Shown piece after piece: positions 26,537 through 34,286 of a stretch of 64,000 nt of DNA. Below the pieces are notes generated by a model that made no database searches, was not told where the DNA came from, and saw only the letters and a list, made by a program, of their open reading frames with translations. Source of the stretch: Chondrinema litorale (lineage in GTDB: Bacteria > Bacteroidota > Bacteroidia > Cytophagales > Flammeovirgaceae); the NCBI RefSeq assembly GCF_026250525.1, contig NZ_CP111043.1, forward strand, positions 1,477,421-1,541,420, written 5' to 3'. Positions within the stretch are counted from its first letter, which is position 1. Each line of letters opens with the position of its first letter. The position numbers were made by a program, and so were the translations under genes.

Positions 26537-28066
26537 ATGAAACGTAGGGATTTTATCAAACTTTCTTCTTTATCACTCCTTCCAATTTTATCCTGCAAAC
26601 AAGAATATGGCAGTTGGGAAGAAAGTAATTTTGATATTAACATCCACTCTGATATGTCTAGTGGGCACCTAATCATGCAAAGTGAGAACTTTGAGGTATC
26701 GGAGCAACTAGAAACAGAACTGCTAGTAGTAGGTGCTGGCATTGCTGGACTCACAGCAGCTGCAAATGCTCCAGGGAAAGATTGTATAGTTTGTGAGTTA
26801 TCAGACAGAATAGGTGGCTCTTCGGGAAGTGAGACATATAAAGGTGCGCATTTCTGCCAAGGAGCTCATTACGATTTGGTTTACCCTAATTACTTTGGCG
26901 AAGAAAGCCTCGGCTTCTTTGAGAATTTGAGCATATTAAATTATAATAAACAAGCTGCTCTTTGGGAATATACAGAGAAGCAATACCTCATAAAAACTTT
27001 CTACGAATCACAGTGTTTTTCTGGTGGTAAATTTCGAGACGATGTTTTGCCAGAAGGTGAAGTTGTACTAAAATTTCTGGATTTTATGGATGCACAGCTT
27101 GGAAACTACATGCTTCCAACTCGATCTATTCCAGAAAAGGTAAGACACCTTAATAATGATACATTTCTCAATTATCTAAAAGAAAATATAGAAATCACTC
27201 CTGAGCTAACTCGGGCAATTGATTACCAAATGCTCGACGATTTTAGTGGAGAAACACACGAAGTTTCTGCCCTAGCCGGAATGTATTATTATGCAAACCG
27301 ACCATATAGAACTTCAGAAATAGAAATATTTTCTCCACCAGAGGGCAATTTCTATTTTGCTAATAAGATTGCATCAACACTTTCAGACGATCAGATTTTA
27401 ATAAGCCATCTAGTAAAAAGTATCAACAAAACTAATAGCGGTTTTGAAGTAGATGTAGTTGACATCAATAATAAAAAGATAAAAAAGATTAAAGCTGCCA
27501 ACATTATATATGCAGGACAAAAGCATGCTTTAAAATACATTCTTCCAGATCAATACCCATTGTTTGAGTCTAACCAGTATGCTCCTTGGATGGTAGTAAA
27601 TTTTGTATTAAAAGAAAATGAACTGAATAAAGGCTACTGGCAAAACGAAGTGCTACTGCAAGACAAATCATTCCTTGGTTTTGTAGATTCTAATGCGCAA
27701 TACAGTACTGGCAAGCCTAGAGTGCTATCGGCTTATTATTGTTTTCCTTCGTGGCAGAGAAAAAACTTGGCAAACATTGAGAAAACAGCCCAACAGCTAG
27801 TTTCACAAACTGCAGAAAACGTTGGTTGGTATTTTGGTTTAAGGCCAGAACAGTTTTCACCAATTGTAGAAAAAGTATTTATTAAAGTAATGGGGCATGC
27901 TATGCCAATTCCTGTTCCGGGTTATCTTTTTAATGACAAAAACCAAAATAGAAAATATAAAAATCTGGCATTTGCCGGGGTAGATAACAGCCGATTACCT
28001 TTATTACTCGAAGCAGTAGATTCAGGAATTTGTGCTGTAAATGAAATTTTCCCAAATAAAGCTTAA
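26537..28066 (+). CDS. Tat-exported FAD-dependent oxidoreductase, probable lipoprotein
   Basis: 509 aa. The N-terminus KRRDFIK is a Tat twin-arginine motif, followed by a hydrophobic stretch and Cys20 (PILSCKQ), a plausible lipobox. The dinucleotide-binding fold starts with LVVGAGIAGL (GxGxxG at 66-71) and an acidic end to the second strand (ELSDRIGGSS), as in amine-oxidase-like flavoproteins. The C-terminus closes the FAD fold with LAFAGVDNSRLPLLLEAVDSG. So it would act folded, with FAD, on the outer side of the inner membrane. It is 7 nt before a DUF350 gene and surely cotranscribed; in other bacteria DUF350 genes lie beside polyamine-synthase-like genes, suggesting an amine substrate. Confidence 0.82.
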   Translation: MKRRDFIKLSSLSLLPILSCKQEYGSWEESNFDINIHSDMSSGHLIMQSENFEVSEQLETELLVVGAGIAGLTAAANAPGKDCIVCELSDRIGGSSGSETYKGAHFCQGAHYDLVYPNYFGEESLGFFENLSILNYNKQAALWEYTEKQYLIKTFYESQCFSGGKFRDDVLPEGEVVLKFLDFMDAQLGNYMLPTRSIPEKVRHLNNDTFLNYLKENIEITPELTRAIDYQMLDDFSGETHEVSALAGMYYYANRPYRTSEIEIFSPPEGNFYFANKIASTLSDDQILISHLVKSINKTNSGFEVDVVDINNKKIKKIKAANIIYAGQKHALKYILPDQYPLFESNQYAPWMVVNFVLKENELNKGYWQNEVLLQDKSFLGFVDSNAQYSTGKPRVLSAYYCFPSWQRKNLANIEKTAQQLVSQTAENVGWYFGLRPEQFSPIVEKVFIKVMGHAMPIPVPGYLFNDKNQNRKYKNLAFAGVDNSRLPLLLEAVDSGICAVNEIFPNKA

Positions 28067-28073
28067 AACACGA

Positions 28074-28922
28074 ATGGAAATATTTGATACTACAGAACAA
28101 GCCATCAGTTCAGTTTTAATAATTATTCTTTATGCAATAGTATTTCTATTTGCGAAATGGATTAATGACTTACTTACACCATATAGTGTTAACCGAGAAC
28201 TTACACAAACCGATAACCACGCATTGGCAATAAGTCTTACTGGATATTTAGCTGGTATTACCATTATTTTTTTAAGTGTTATTAATGGTCCACATGTTGG
28301 CTTGTGGGAAGATTTAATTGCTGTTGGTGGCTATTCTATTGGAGGAGTATTCTGTCTTAACCTCGCCAGAATAATTAATGATAAATTGATTTTAAGAAAG
28401 TTTTCTAACATAGAGCAAATTATTAAGTTTAGAAACAGCAGTGCAGGTTTAATACAAGGAGCCTCTTATATAGCTTCTGGACTTGTAATTGGTGGAGCTG
28501 TAAGTGGCGAAGGTGGAGGCCCTGCATTAGCCTTAATATTTTTTGCTATAGGGCAGGTTATTCTGATTGTGTTTGCACTTTTATATGAAAAATTCATTTC
28601 GTATTCTGTTCACGATGAAGTAGAGAAAGGAAATCTAGCCGCTGGTTTCGGCTTTGCAGGTGGGTTAATTGCGATAGGAATTATAGCTATGAAAGCAGTT
28701 TCAGGTGATTTTATAGGCTGGTCAGGTAGTTTATTACTACTGGCTTTTGATGTATCATTAGTAATAGTTTACCTTGTGGTTGTTCGTTTTTTCTTCGACA
28801 AACTAATAATACCTCACTCAGACCTAAACCATGAAATTGCCAACGACAAAAACATAGGAGCAGGCTTGCTAGAAATGTTTGTATCAATCGGATTTTCATT
28901 AGTCTTATTCTTTACTCTTTAA
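28074..28922 (+). CDS. DUF350 membrane protein
   Basis: About 282 aa from the ATG at 28074, eight membrane helices arranged as two similar halves: NHALAISLTGYLAGITIIFLS and GNLAAGFGFAGGLIAIGII, each followed by a helix pair. This is the DUF350 duplication. A longer frame starting at 28041 overlaps the previous gene by 26 nt; I prefer the ATG 7 nt after that gene's stop. Function unknown. The link with the flavoprotein upstream is direct. Confidence 0.85.
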   Translation: MEIFDTTEQAISSVLIIILYAIVFLFAKWINDLLTPYSVNRELTQTDNHALAISLTGYLAGITIIFLSVINGPHVGLWEDLIAVGGYSIGGVFCLNLARIINDKLILRKFSNIEQIIKFRNSSAGLIQGASYIASGLVIGGAVSGEGGGPALALIFFAIGQVILIVFALLYEKFISYSVHDEVEKGNLAAGFGFAGGLIAIGIIAMKAVSGDFIGWSGSLLLLAFDVSLVIVYLVVVRFFFDKLIIPHSDLNHEIANDKNIGAGLLEMFVSIGFSLVLFFTL

Positions 28923-28974
28923 AAAGAATGATATAATTTAAACAAAATACTTAAACCAGCTAATTACTAATCGA

Positions 28975-30078
28975 ATGAATAATAAAGAAACATACAAAGT
29001 ATTGGGGGTTATGTCGGGCACATCTCTAGATGGTTTAGATTTAGCATTCTGCACATTTGAAAAAGAAGGTGACGACAATTGGCAATACGAAATTTCAGAA
29101 GCGATAACCCTTCCCTACTCCGACGACTGGAAAGAAAAATTAGTGTCTGTAGAAACTGCCAGTGCATTAGATTTTGTAAAAGCAGACTGGCAATTAGGTA
29201 ATTATATTGGCGATAGAATAAGAGAGTTTTTAATAGAACACAAAATAACTCCAGATTTTATTGCTTCGCATGGGCACACCATATTCCATCAACCAGATAA
29301 ATACCAAATCGAAAACAGTTTTACTGCACAAATAGGTAATGGTGCTTGTATTGCAACCAGAACCAGTTGTACAACTATAAACGATTTTAGAATTACCGAT
29401 GTAGCTCTAGGAGGAGAAGGAGCACCATTAGTACCAATTGGTGACGATTTACTTTTTAGTGAGTTTGATTATTGCCTTAACCTTGGTGGCATTGCCAATA
29501 TTTCTGCAAACAAAGATTTTAAACGACTTGCTTTTGATGTATGCGCTTGTAACATGGCATTAAATTACCTCGCCAGAGAAAAAGGGATGGAGTTTGATTA
29601 TAATGGAGAAATGGCAGCTGAAGGTAATTTCAAAAAAGATTTATTTGAAGCGATAAACCAATTAGATTTTTTTAAAACGCAAGGGCCTAAATCTTTAGGT
29701 AAAGAATGGTATTTAGCAGAAGTACTTCCTTTATTAAAGCGCTTTCCTTATGATGTTCAAGATATTGCTCATACTTTTGTACATCATATAGCTTATCAAC
29801 TAAAACAAACTTGTGATTACCTGGCTAATGAAAAGCAAGAAAAACAAAAAATGTTGATAACTGGAGGAGGAGCGCATCATCAATTCCTTATCCAAACACT
29901 TAAGCAATACATACCTAATGTCGAATTACATATACCTGATAAAACACTCATCGAATTTAAAGAAGCATTAATTTTTGCTTTTTTGGGAGTTTTAAGATGG
30001 AAAGGAGAAGTGAATACACTTGCAAGTGTAACAGGTGCAAAGAAAGATTCTATTGGTGGAGCAATTCACCTTAGTTAA
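28975..30078 (+). CDS. anmK: Anhydro-N-acetylmuramic acid kinase
   Basis: 367 aa, full length. The ATP-binding start is GVMSGTSLDGLDLAF; later motifs are SHGHTIFHQP, GEGAPLVPIGD, NLGGIANIS and the C-terminal LITGGGAHHQFLI. It phosphorylates and opens 1,6-anhydro-MurNAc to MurNAc-6-phosphate during cell-wall recycling. Partner genes such as murQ are not adjacent. It follows the DUF350 gene by 52 nt and may be read with it. Confidence 0.96.
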   Translation: MNNKETYKVLGVMSGTSLDGLDLAFCTFEKEGDDNWQYEISEAITLPYSDDWKEKLVSVETASALDFVKADWQLGNYIGDRIREFLIEHKITPDFIASHGHTIFHQPDKYQIENSFTAQIGNGACIATRTSCTTINDFRITDVALGGEGAPLVPIGDDLLFSEFDYCLNLGGIANISANKDFKRLAFDVCACNMALNYLAREKGMEFDYNGEMAAEGNFKKDLFEAINQLDFFKTQGPKSLGKEWYLAEVLPLLKRFPYDVQDIAHTFVHHIAYQLKQTCDYLANEKQEKQKMLITGGGAHHQFLIQTLKQYIPNVELHIPDKTLIEFKEALIFAFLGVLRWKGEVNTLASVTGAKKDSIGGAIHLS

Positions 30079-30207
30079 ATAGGATATAATATCATCGAAA
30101 GTAAATTTCTCTCAATTCGACTAAAATGACTTTAATTTTTTTAGCGTATTTATTTTTTTTACAACAAATACAATCATCTCTATTTAAACTTTTAATTGAA
30201 ACTAAAA

Positions 30208-31026
30208 ATGGATAATGTTCAAGTTTATACTGAAGAAGCCATAAAGCTGGCTATGATCTATGTTCCCAAGGTAGTTCTTGCAATTGTTACTCTGCTTATT
30301 GGTTTTGCAGTAATCAAATCAATTGTAAACGCTGTAAGTAAAGGGCTTTCTAGAAAAGAGGTTGATCCAAGTTTACAACCATTTCTTAAAAGCTTAATAT
30401 CAGCACTACTTAAAATAGCTTTAATTATTACAGTTGCTTCTATGGTGGGTATTCAAACTACTTCTTTTGTAGCTGTACTAGGTGCTGCAGGTTTAGCTGT
30501 TGGTTTAGCATTACAAGGTAGTTTATCAAACTTTGCAGGTGGTGTTTTAATATTAATTCTTAAACCATTTAAAGTCGGTGATGTAATTACTGCACAAGGA
30601 TTTACTGCTAAAGTTCACGAAATTCAGATTTTTAACACCATCTTAAAAACTGGTGACAATCAAACAATCATTCTTCCGAATGGCCCACTTGCTAATAGCC
30701 CAATTACAAATATTACAGCAGAGCCAACCAGACGTGTTGACTTTGTATTTGGTATCGGATATGGAGATGATATTCAAAAAGCAAAAGCTACTTTAAGCCA
30801 GCTTATTGCTGCTGACGAGAGAATCTTTAAAGATCCTGCACCGTTTATTGTTGTTTCTGAATTAGCAGATAGCTCTGTAAACCTAATTGTAAGAGTTTGG
30901 TGTAATGCAGGAGACTACTGGCCGATTAAATTCGATATGACAGAAAATGTAAAGCTAACATTCGACAAAGAAGGAATCAGTATTCCCTTTCCTCAGGTTG
31001 ATGCACACATTATAAATGAAAATTAA
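30208..31026 (+). CDS. mscS: Small-conductance mechanosensitive channel MscS
   Basis: About 272 aa from the ATG at 30208; a TTG 12 nt earlier is a less likely start. Three membrane helices, the third Gly/Ala-rich (VLGAAGLAVGLALQGSLSNFAGG), then the conserved beta domain (KPFKVGDVITAQGF) and PNGPLANSPITN. The C-terminal cage ends with GISIPFPQ. The channel opens when membrane tension rises and releases solutes. Terminator directly after. Confidence 0.96.
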   Translation: MDNVQVYTEEAIKLAMIYVPKVVLAIVTLLIGFAVIKSIVNAVSKGLSRKEVDPSLQPFLKSLISALLKIALIITVASMVGIQTTSFVAVLGAAGLAVGLALQGSLSNFAGGVLILILKPFKVGDVITAQGFTAKVHEIQIFNTILKTGDNQTIILPNGPLANSPITNITAEPTRRVDFVFGIGYGDDIQKAKATLSQLIAADERIFKDPAPFIVVSELADSSVNLIVRVWCNAGDYWPIKFDMTENVKLTFDKEGISIPFPQVDAHIINEN

Positions 31027-31037
31027 TTTTATCATAT

Positions 31038-31078
31038 ATAAGAGACTGATATATAATGTCAGTCTCTTATTCTTTTAT
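31038..31078 (+). terminator. Intrinsic terminator of mscS
   Basis: A 12-bp perfect stem (31038-31049 with 31059-31070), 9-nt loop, followed by TCTTTTATCTT. Its 3' arm overlaps the stop codon of the convergent coiled-coil gene. Confidence 0.8.
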
Positions 31079-31408
31079 CTTATTTCCTATCTCTTGAAGC
31101 AGATCACCCAAAAGCTGTCTATCTAGTTTTTGCTGTTTAAGCTGAGCAACTTCTGCATCCATATCACTTCTAAGCTTATCTAATTTACTGTTTTGTTCAG
31201 CATTTACAGTATCAATCAGTCTTCTTAATTCACTGGCAGTATTTTCCAGCTTCTCATTCATCTCCTGCTTAACATGATTAATAGTTTCTCTAATCTTTTT
31301 AAATTCACCATCGTATTCTTTGATGTTTTCACCAAAAATTAACTGCTTAATCGCATCAATTTTTGCATCATTTGCTGAAGTAGCCGTTTCGTTTTTTTCA
31401 GTTGCCAT
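31067..31408 (-). CDS. Small coiled-coil protein, unknown
   Basis: 113 aa, soluble, almost all helical coiled coil. A distinctive segment IKQLIFGENIKEYDGEFKKI lies at about 19-38, and I have a weak memory of this segment in short Bacteroidota and cyanobacterial proteins near GTPase or envelope clusters. No catalytic residues. It is 7 nt downstream of the peptidoglycan-binding-like gene and read with it. Confidence 0.65.
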   Translation of the reverse strand: MATEKNETATSANDAKIDAIKQLIFGENIKEYDGEFKKIRETINHVKQEMNEKLENTASELRRLIDTVNAEQNSKLDKLRSDMDAEVAQLKQQKLDRQLLGDLLQEIGNKIKE

Positions 31409-31415
31409 AATTTTT

Positions 31416-32048
31416 TTAGTTAATAATCAGAAATGGAAGAACACTTTCCTCAACAATTCCCGAAGGGTACAAATCATTTTTAGATTGAAGGTCTTTTAAA
31501 GCATTTTCTGTTTCAATATCAAATATACCATCTTTGGGTATGTCGTATCCTTTCTTCAATAAATGTTTTTGTAATTCCCAAACCGCACTGTTTTTCTCCC
31601 CTTTTTTACTACCAATCATATATGTAGCACTTTGCATTTTATAAGTTTGAGGAGAAATTCCTTTTAATTCCATTTCGTTTATAGCAGCATTATCAAAACC
31701 TTGCTGTTTAAGTAGGTAAGCACTTTTCAGTTTACTTTCTAAGAGTTTAAGAGATGTCAACATATTATCATAATATGTTGCAGCTTCTATGCTATCTTCA
31801 TCACCTTCATCCGGAAATCTTACGTCTATACCCTCATTAGCCCATTTGCTTCTTGCAAATGCAGGTATTTGATACAGTAAATTATGATACTCCTCTACCA
31901 CCAAAGGATTATGGTAAGCCATATCCAAACTATCAGTAGGAGAAAAACTCAGATTAAATGGAGGGTTAAACCTAGTATAAGACTGATACTGAAAAAAAAC
32001 CAAAATTGGTAAAGCCAGAATAATAATTAGGTAAGCCAGCTTTTTCAT
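31416..32048 (-). CDS. Membrane-anchored peptidoglycan-binding-like protein
   Basis: 210 aa. One N-terminal hydrophobic helix (LAYLIIILALPILVFF) serves as anchor or signal. The middle is helical. The C-terminal about 60 residues match a PG_binding_1 three-helix repeat: NSAVWELQKHLLKKGYDIP, then DGIFDIETENALKDLQ, then GIVEESVLPFL. It should contact cell wall from the periplasm. First of a two-gene minus-strand unit, divergent from the ExbB-like operon across a 297-nt gap, so the two may share regulation. Confidence 0.72.
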   Translation of the reverse strand: MKKLAYLIIILALPILVFFQYQSYTRFNPPFNLSFSPTDSLDMAYHNPLVVEEYHNLLYQIPAFARSKWANEGIDVRFPDEGDEDSIEAATYYDNMLTSLKLLESKLKSAYLLKQQGFDNAAINEMELKGISPQTYKMQSATYMIGSKKGEKNSAVWELQKHLLKKGYDIPKDGIFDIETENALKDLQSKNDLYPSGIVEESVLPFLIIN

Positions 32049-32112
32049 GCTTGCGTTGTTTCAGATAATTTATGTTCACAATTAACTGGCAATTTTGAAA
32101 ACTGGGCGTCCA

Positions 32113-32249
32113 ACTGTCTCAACTCAACGAGTATTACTAACACTCCTATGCTGAAACAGTAACTTTGTACTGTTTCCTTATGGGAACACAGAGATTTAAT
32201 TTAAAAACAGCCGATCGAAAAGCCGGATTTTCTAAATCCGGCTTTTTTA
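32113..32249 (+). ncRNA. Candidate structured RNA with mutually exclusive hairpins
   Basis: No ORF lies here. Four short segments can pair in turn: A 32113-32121 with B 32152-32160 (9 bp, one mismatch); B 32153-32161 with C 32168-32176 (9 bp perfect); C 32170-32177 with D 32183-32191 (8 bp with one bulge). The chain ends at a strong plus-strand terminator (32218-32249). This layout fits a regulated leader or a small RNA. TAACTTTG (32160-32167), a perfect Bacteroidota -7 box, sits in the B-C loop, so the B-C palindrome could instead be an operator over a promoter. I could not match it to a known RNA family. Confidence 0.45.
32218..32249 (+). terminator. Orphan intrinsic terminator
   Basis: AGCCGGATTT (32221-32230) pairs with AAATCCGGCT (32234-32243), extended by AAA/TTT and followed by TTTTTTATTTT. 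No coding gene precedes it on this strand, so it ends a non-coding transcript or attenuates the ExbB-like operon. Confidence 0.88.
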
Positions 32250-32345
32250 TTTTCAAACACTTGCCTTTCTTTCTTGTAAATTCATTTTACAAGGGTAATT
32301 TAGTAAATCACTATTACAAGAATAAGCTTTATTGGGGATAATTTT

Positions 32346-32870
32346 ATGGAAAATAACAGTATCATCACTACTTCCATATTTGGAGACGGTTATAACATAT
32401 TAATTTTACTATTGGCGGTTGTTAATACATTTTTTCTTTACAAGGCCTATCAACATATTCAGCTACTAAAAAAAGAATTATACACCGGAGAATCTGTATT
32501 AGAAAAACTCATCAGTAAAAGGTTGGGCAAACCAGATGCTGCTGAGCGACTCGGCAAAGATGATTTTCATCGCTGGGAAGAAATGTACAGAGAAGCCACA
32601 CGCTGGTACCATTTGTTCACAGGAATGATTTCGGTGTTTCCTTTACTTGGTGTGGGCGGTACTGTTTTGGGTATTATCCCCGCAGTGGTAGATTTTTCAA
32701 GTGTGCAATCTTCTTTTGCCCTAGCATTGGTTTCTACACTACTAGGAGTACTCTTCGCTATATTTTTTAAATTTTTTGAAAGCTTTTTATCAGGTAGTTA
32801 TACACTCGTTTCTGAGAGAATTAATACACTTACTGTAGATGTAGCTCGCTTCCTGTTTGAAAAAGAATAA
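32346..32870 (+). CDS. MotA/TolQ/ExbB-family proton channel protein
   Basis: 174 aa with three membrane helices (about 12-35, 92-115, 122-146) and a cytosolic loop of some 55 residues between the first two. Helix 2 has the family signature FPLLGVGGTVLGIIPA (98-113), and helix 3 reads FALALVSTLLGVLFAI, the face that meets the ion-carrying partner. It lacks a long C-terminal tail. It is 2 nt before an ExbD-like gene, so the two should form a proton- or sodium-driven motor. No TonB or TolA gene is present. Confidence 0.9.
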   Translation: MENNSIITTSIFGDGYNILILLLAVVNTFFLYKAYQHIQLLKKELYTGESVLEKLISKRLGKPDAAERLGKDDFHRWEEMYREATRWYHLFTGMISVFPLLGVGGTVLGIIPAVVDFSSVQSSFALALVSTLLGVLFAIFFKFFESFLSGSYTLVSERINTLTVDVARFLFEKE

Positions 32871-32872
32871 TT

Positions 32873-33700
32873 ATGAAAATCAGAAGTATTACAGACCTTA
32901 CTCCTCTTATAGATGTTTTTCTGATACTGGTTTTTGTATTGCTTATTGGTGCGCAAGAAGGGAAAAAAATTACCGAAGCACAAATTAGCGACCTGCAACA
33001 AAAGATTGACAGCCTACAACAAATCAGCGATTTACAACTAGAATTAAACCAAGCTTTTAAAGATGATTTGAGTGCGTCAGAAGATTCTATCTTGAAATAC
33101 AGACAAGAATTAAAAATTCAGCAAAATACTTTGCAGAGCACCATTGTTTCTATCTCAGAGAAACTGAGCCAATTATTTAATGAAACTGACTTAACCCTCC
33201 AACAAAAGGTTTTTGATAATGAACTCTCAGCAGAAGATTACAAAACCTTTACCGAAAAACTAGAAAATCTTCAGCTAACACAGCAAGAAGGTTTAATAGA
33301 AAAAATTTATGTTTTAAGTGAGCTAGAATCTATTGCTTCTGTAATTAGTGTGTATCTTGATTCTGGAAATGTAATTAGAATCGATGGTATTACTCGCCCA
33401 ATTCAGCTCAATGAGTTTGACAGTGAAACTGGAGATTTTTCAGATGTAGCTAGAAATGATTTTTCAGAAAACCTGCAAACTACTTTACTAGATCACTACG
33501 AAAATTTAAGGCGTAGTAATCAAAAACCCGGAGAAATAGTTCTTATTACATTTGGGTATTCTGAACAGGCAATGCGCGGAGCTATTAGAATTACCGAAAA
33601 AGTTTCAAGAAATTTTTATAATGAATTAATTGTGCGAGAAGCAGGTGGTAAAAAAGTTTTCTTTGCACCTTTGGGCTTTTATCCACTATCAAATGAGTAA
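32873..33700 (+). CDS. ExbD/TolR-like motor partner with periplasmic coiled coil
   Basis: 275 aa. The N-terminal helix LTPLIDVFLILVFVLLI carries Asp14, the position of the ion-binding Asp in ExbD, TolR and MotB. A periplasmic coiled coil (about 30-120) follows, then an alpha/beta domain (about 150-275) ending GEIVLITFGYSEQAMRGA. The C-terminal domain is not a recognisable OmpA or ExbD domain and may be a new variety. It is 2 nt after the ExbB-like gene, so a stator complex is very likely; the load it drives is unknown. Confidence 0.8.
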   Translation: MKIRSITDLTPLIDVFLILVFVLLIGAQEGKKITEAQISDLQQKIDSLQQISDLQLELNQAFKDDLSASEDSILKYRQELKIQQNTLQSTIVSISEKLSQLFNETDLTLQQKVFDNELSAEDYKTFTEKLENLQLTQQEGLIEKIYVLSELESIASVISVYLDSGNVIRIDGITRPIQLNEFDSETGDFSDVARNDFSENLQTTLLDHYENLRRSNQKPGEIVLITFGYSEQAMRGAIRITEKVSRNFYNELIVREAGGKKVFFAPLGFYPLSNE

Positions 33701-33728
33701 ACCAGAATAAATTTTATAAAAGAAGATA

Positions 33729-34274
33729 ATGAGTAACAAAAAATCTAAACCATTTCCCCTTTCCCTATTAATTATAGCAGTATTACTACTAATCATTTAT
33801 TTTATGCGAGGCCCCGGAACTGGCCTTACAGGAAATGGAGAAATTGGTCAAAATGAAAATACCGGAACAGATAGCATTGCAAATGATTCAGATTCTTTGC
33901 ATCCATCCACACAACAAGAAGTTATTTCAGATTCATCTATACAAGATACTTCTGCCATTACAGAAACTATCGAAACTCTAGATACTACTCAACAGGTAAC
34001 TTCAACTATAGACTCCACCCAATCTGATAGCACATTAATACCTGATGCAGAAGAATTAAGAACTTACAATTCGTTGGTTGCTACTAAAAAAGGGGCTTCT
34101 GTTATATATAATATTAATGATAAGACTTATGACAACCTGATTGAAGGAATTGCTGATAATGATTATACCTTGCCTTTTCAAGTAAAACTTGCGGGTAACC
34201 TCACTTATGCAGAAGAAAGAGCAATAAAAGACATTCTGGAAGAAAAGGAAATAAATTTTACCATACAAGAATAA
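33729..34274 (+). CDS. Single-pass envelope protein with Ser/Thr/Asp linker
   Basis: 181 aa. One membrane helix (LSLLIIAVLLLIIYFM, about 12-27), then a disordered linker rich in Ser, Thr, Asp and Gln (about 30-110), then a small alpha/beta domain of about 70 residues (AVKLAGNLTYAEE-like region LPFQVKLAGNLTYAEERAI). The shape, anchor plus flexible arm plus small domain, recalls TonB or TolA, though no TonB motif is seen. Read 28 nt after the ExbD-like gene. It is my candidate for the energy-transducing arm of this motor, by inference. Confidence 0.65.
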   Translation: MSNKKSKPFPLSLLIIAVLLLIIYFMRGPGTGLTGNGEIGQNENTGTDSIANDSDSLHPSTQQEVISDSSIQDTSAITETIETLDTTQQVTSTIDSTQSDSTLIPDAEELRTYNSLVATKKGASVIYNINDKTYDNLIEGIADNDYTLPFQVKLAGNLTYAEERAIKDILEEKEINFTIQE

Positions 34275-34286
34275 ACAACTACCAAC

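Noticed and set aside
32049..32345. SRP RNA, tmRNA or a tRNA in the gap
   Set aside because: No SRP tetraloop consensus, no tRNA-like ends, and too short for tmRNA.
32346..33700. Zorya-type anti-phage system (ZorA/ZorB)
   Set aside because: ExbB-like protein lacks the long ZorA tail, the partner lacks an OmpA domain, and no ZorC, ZorD or ZorE gene is near.
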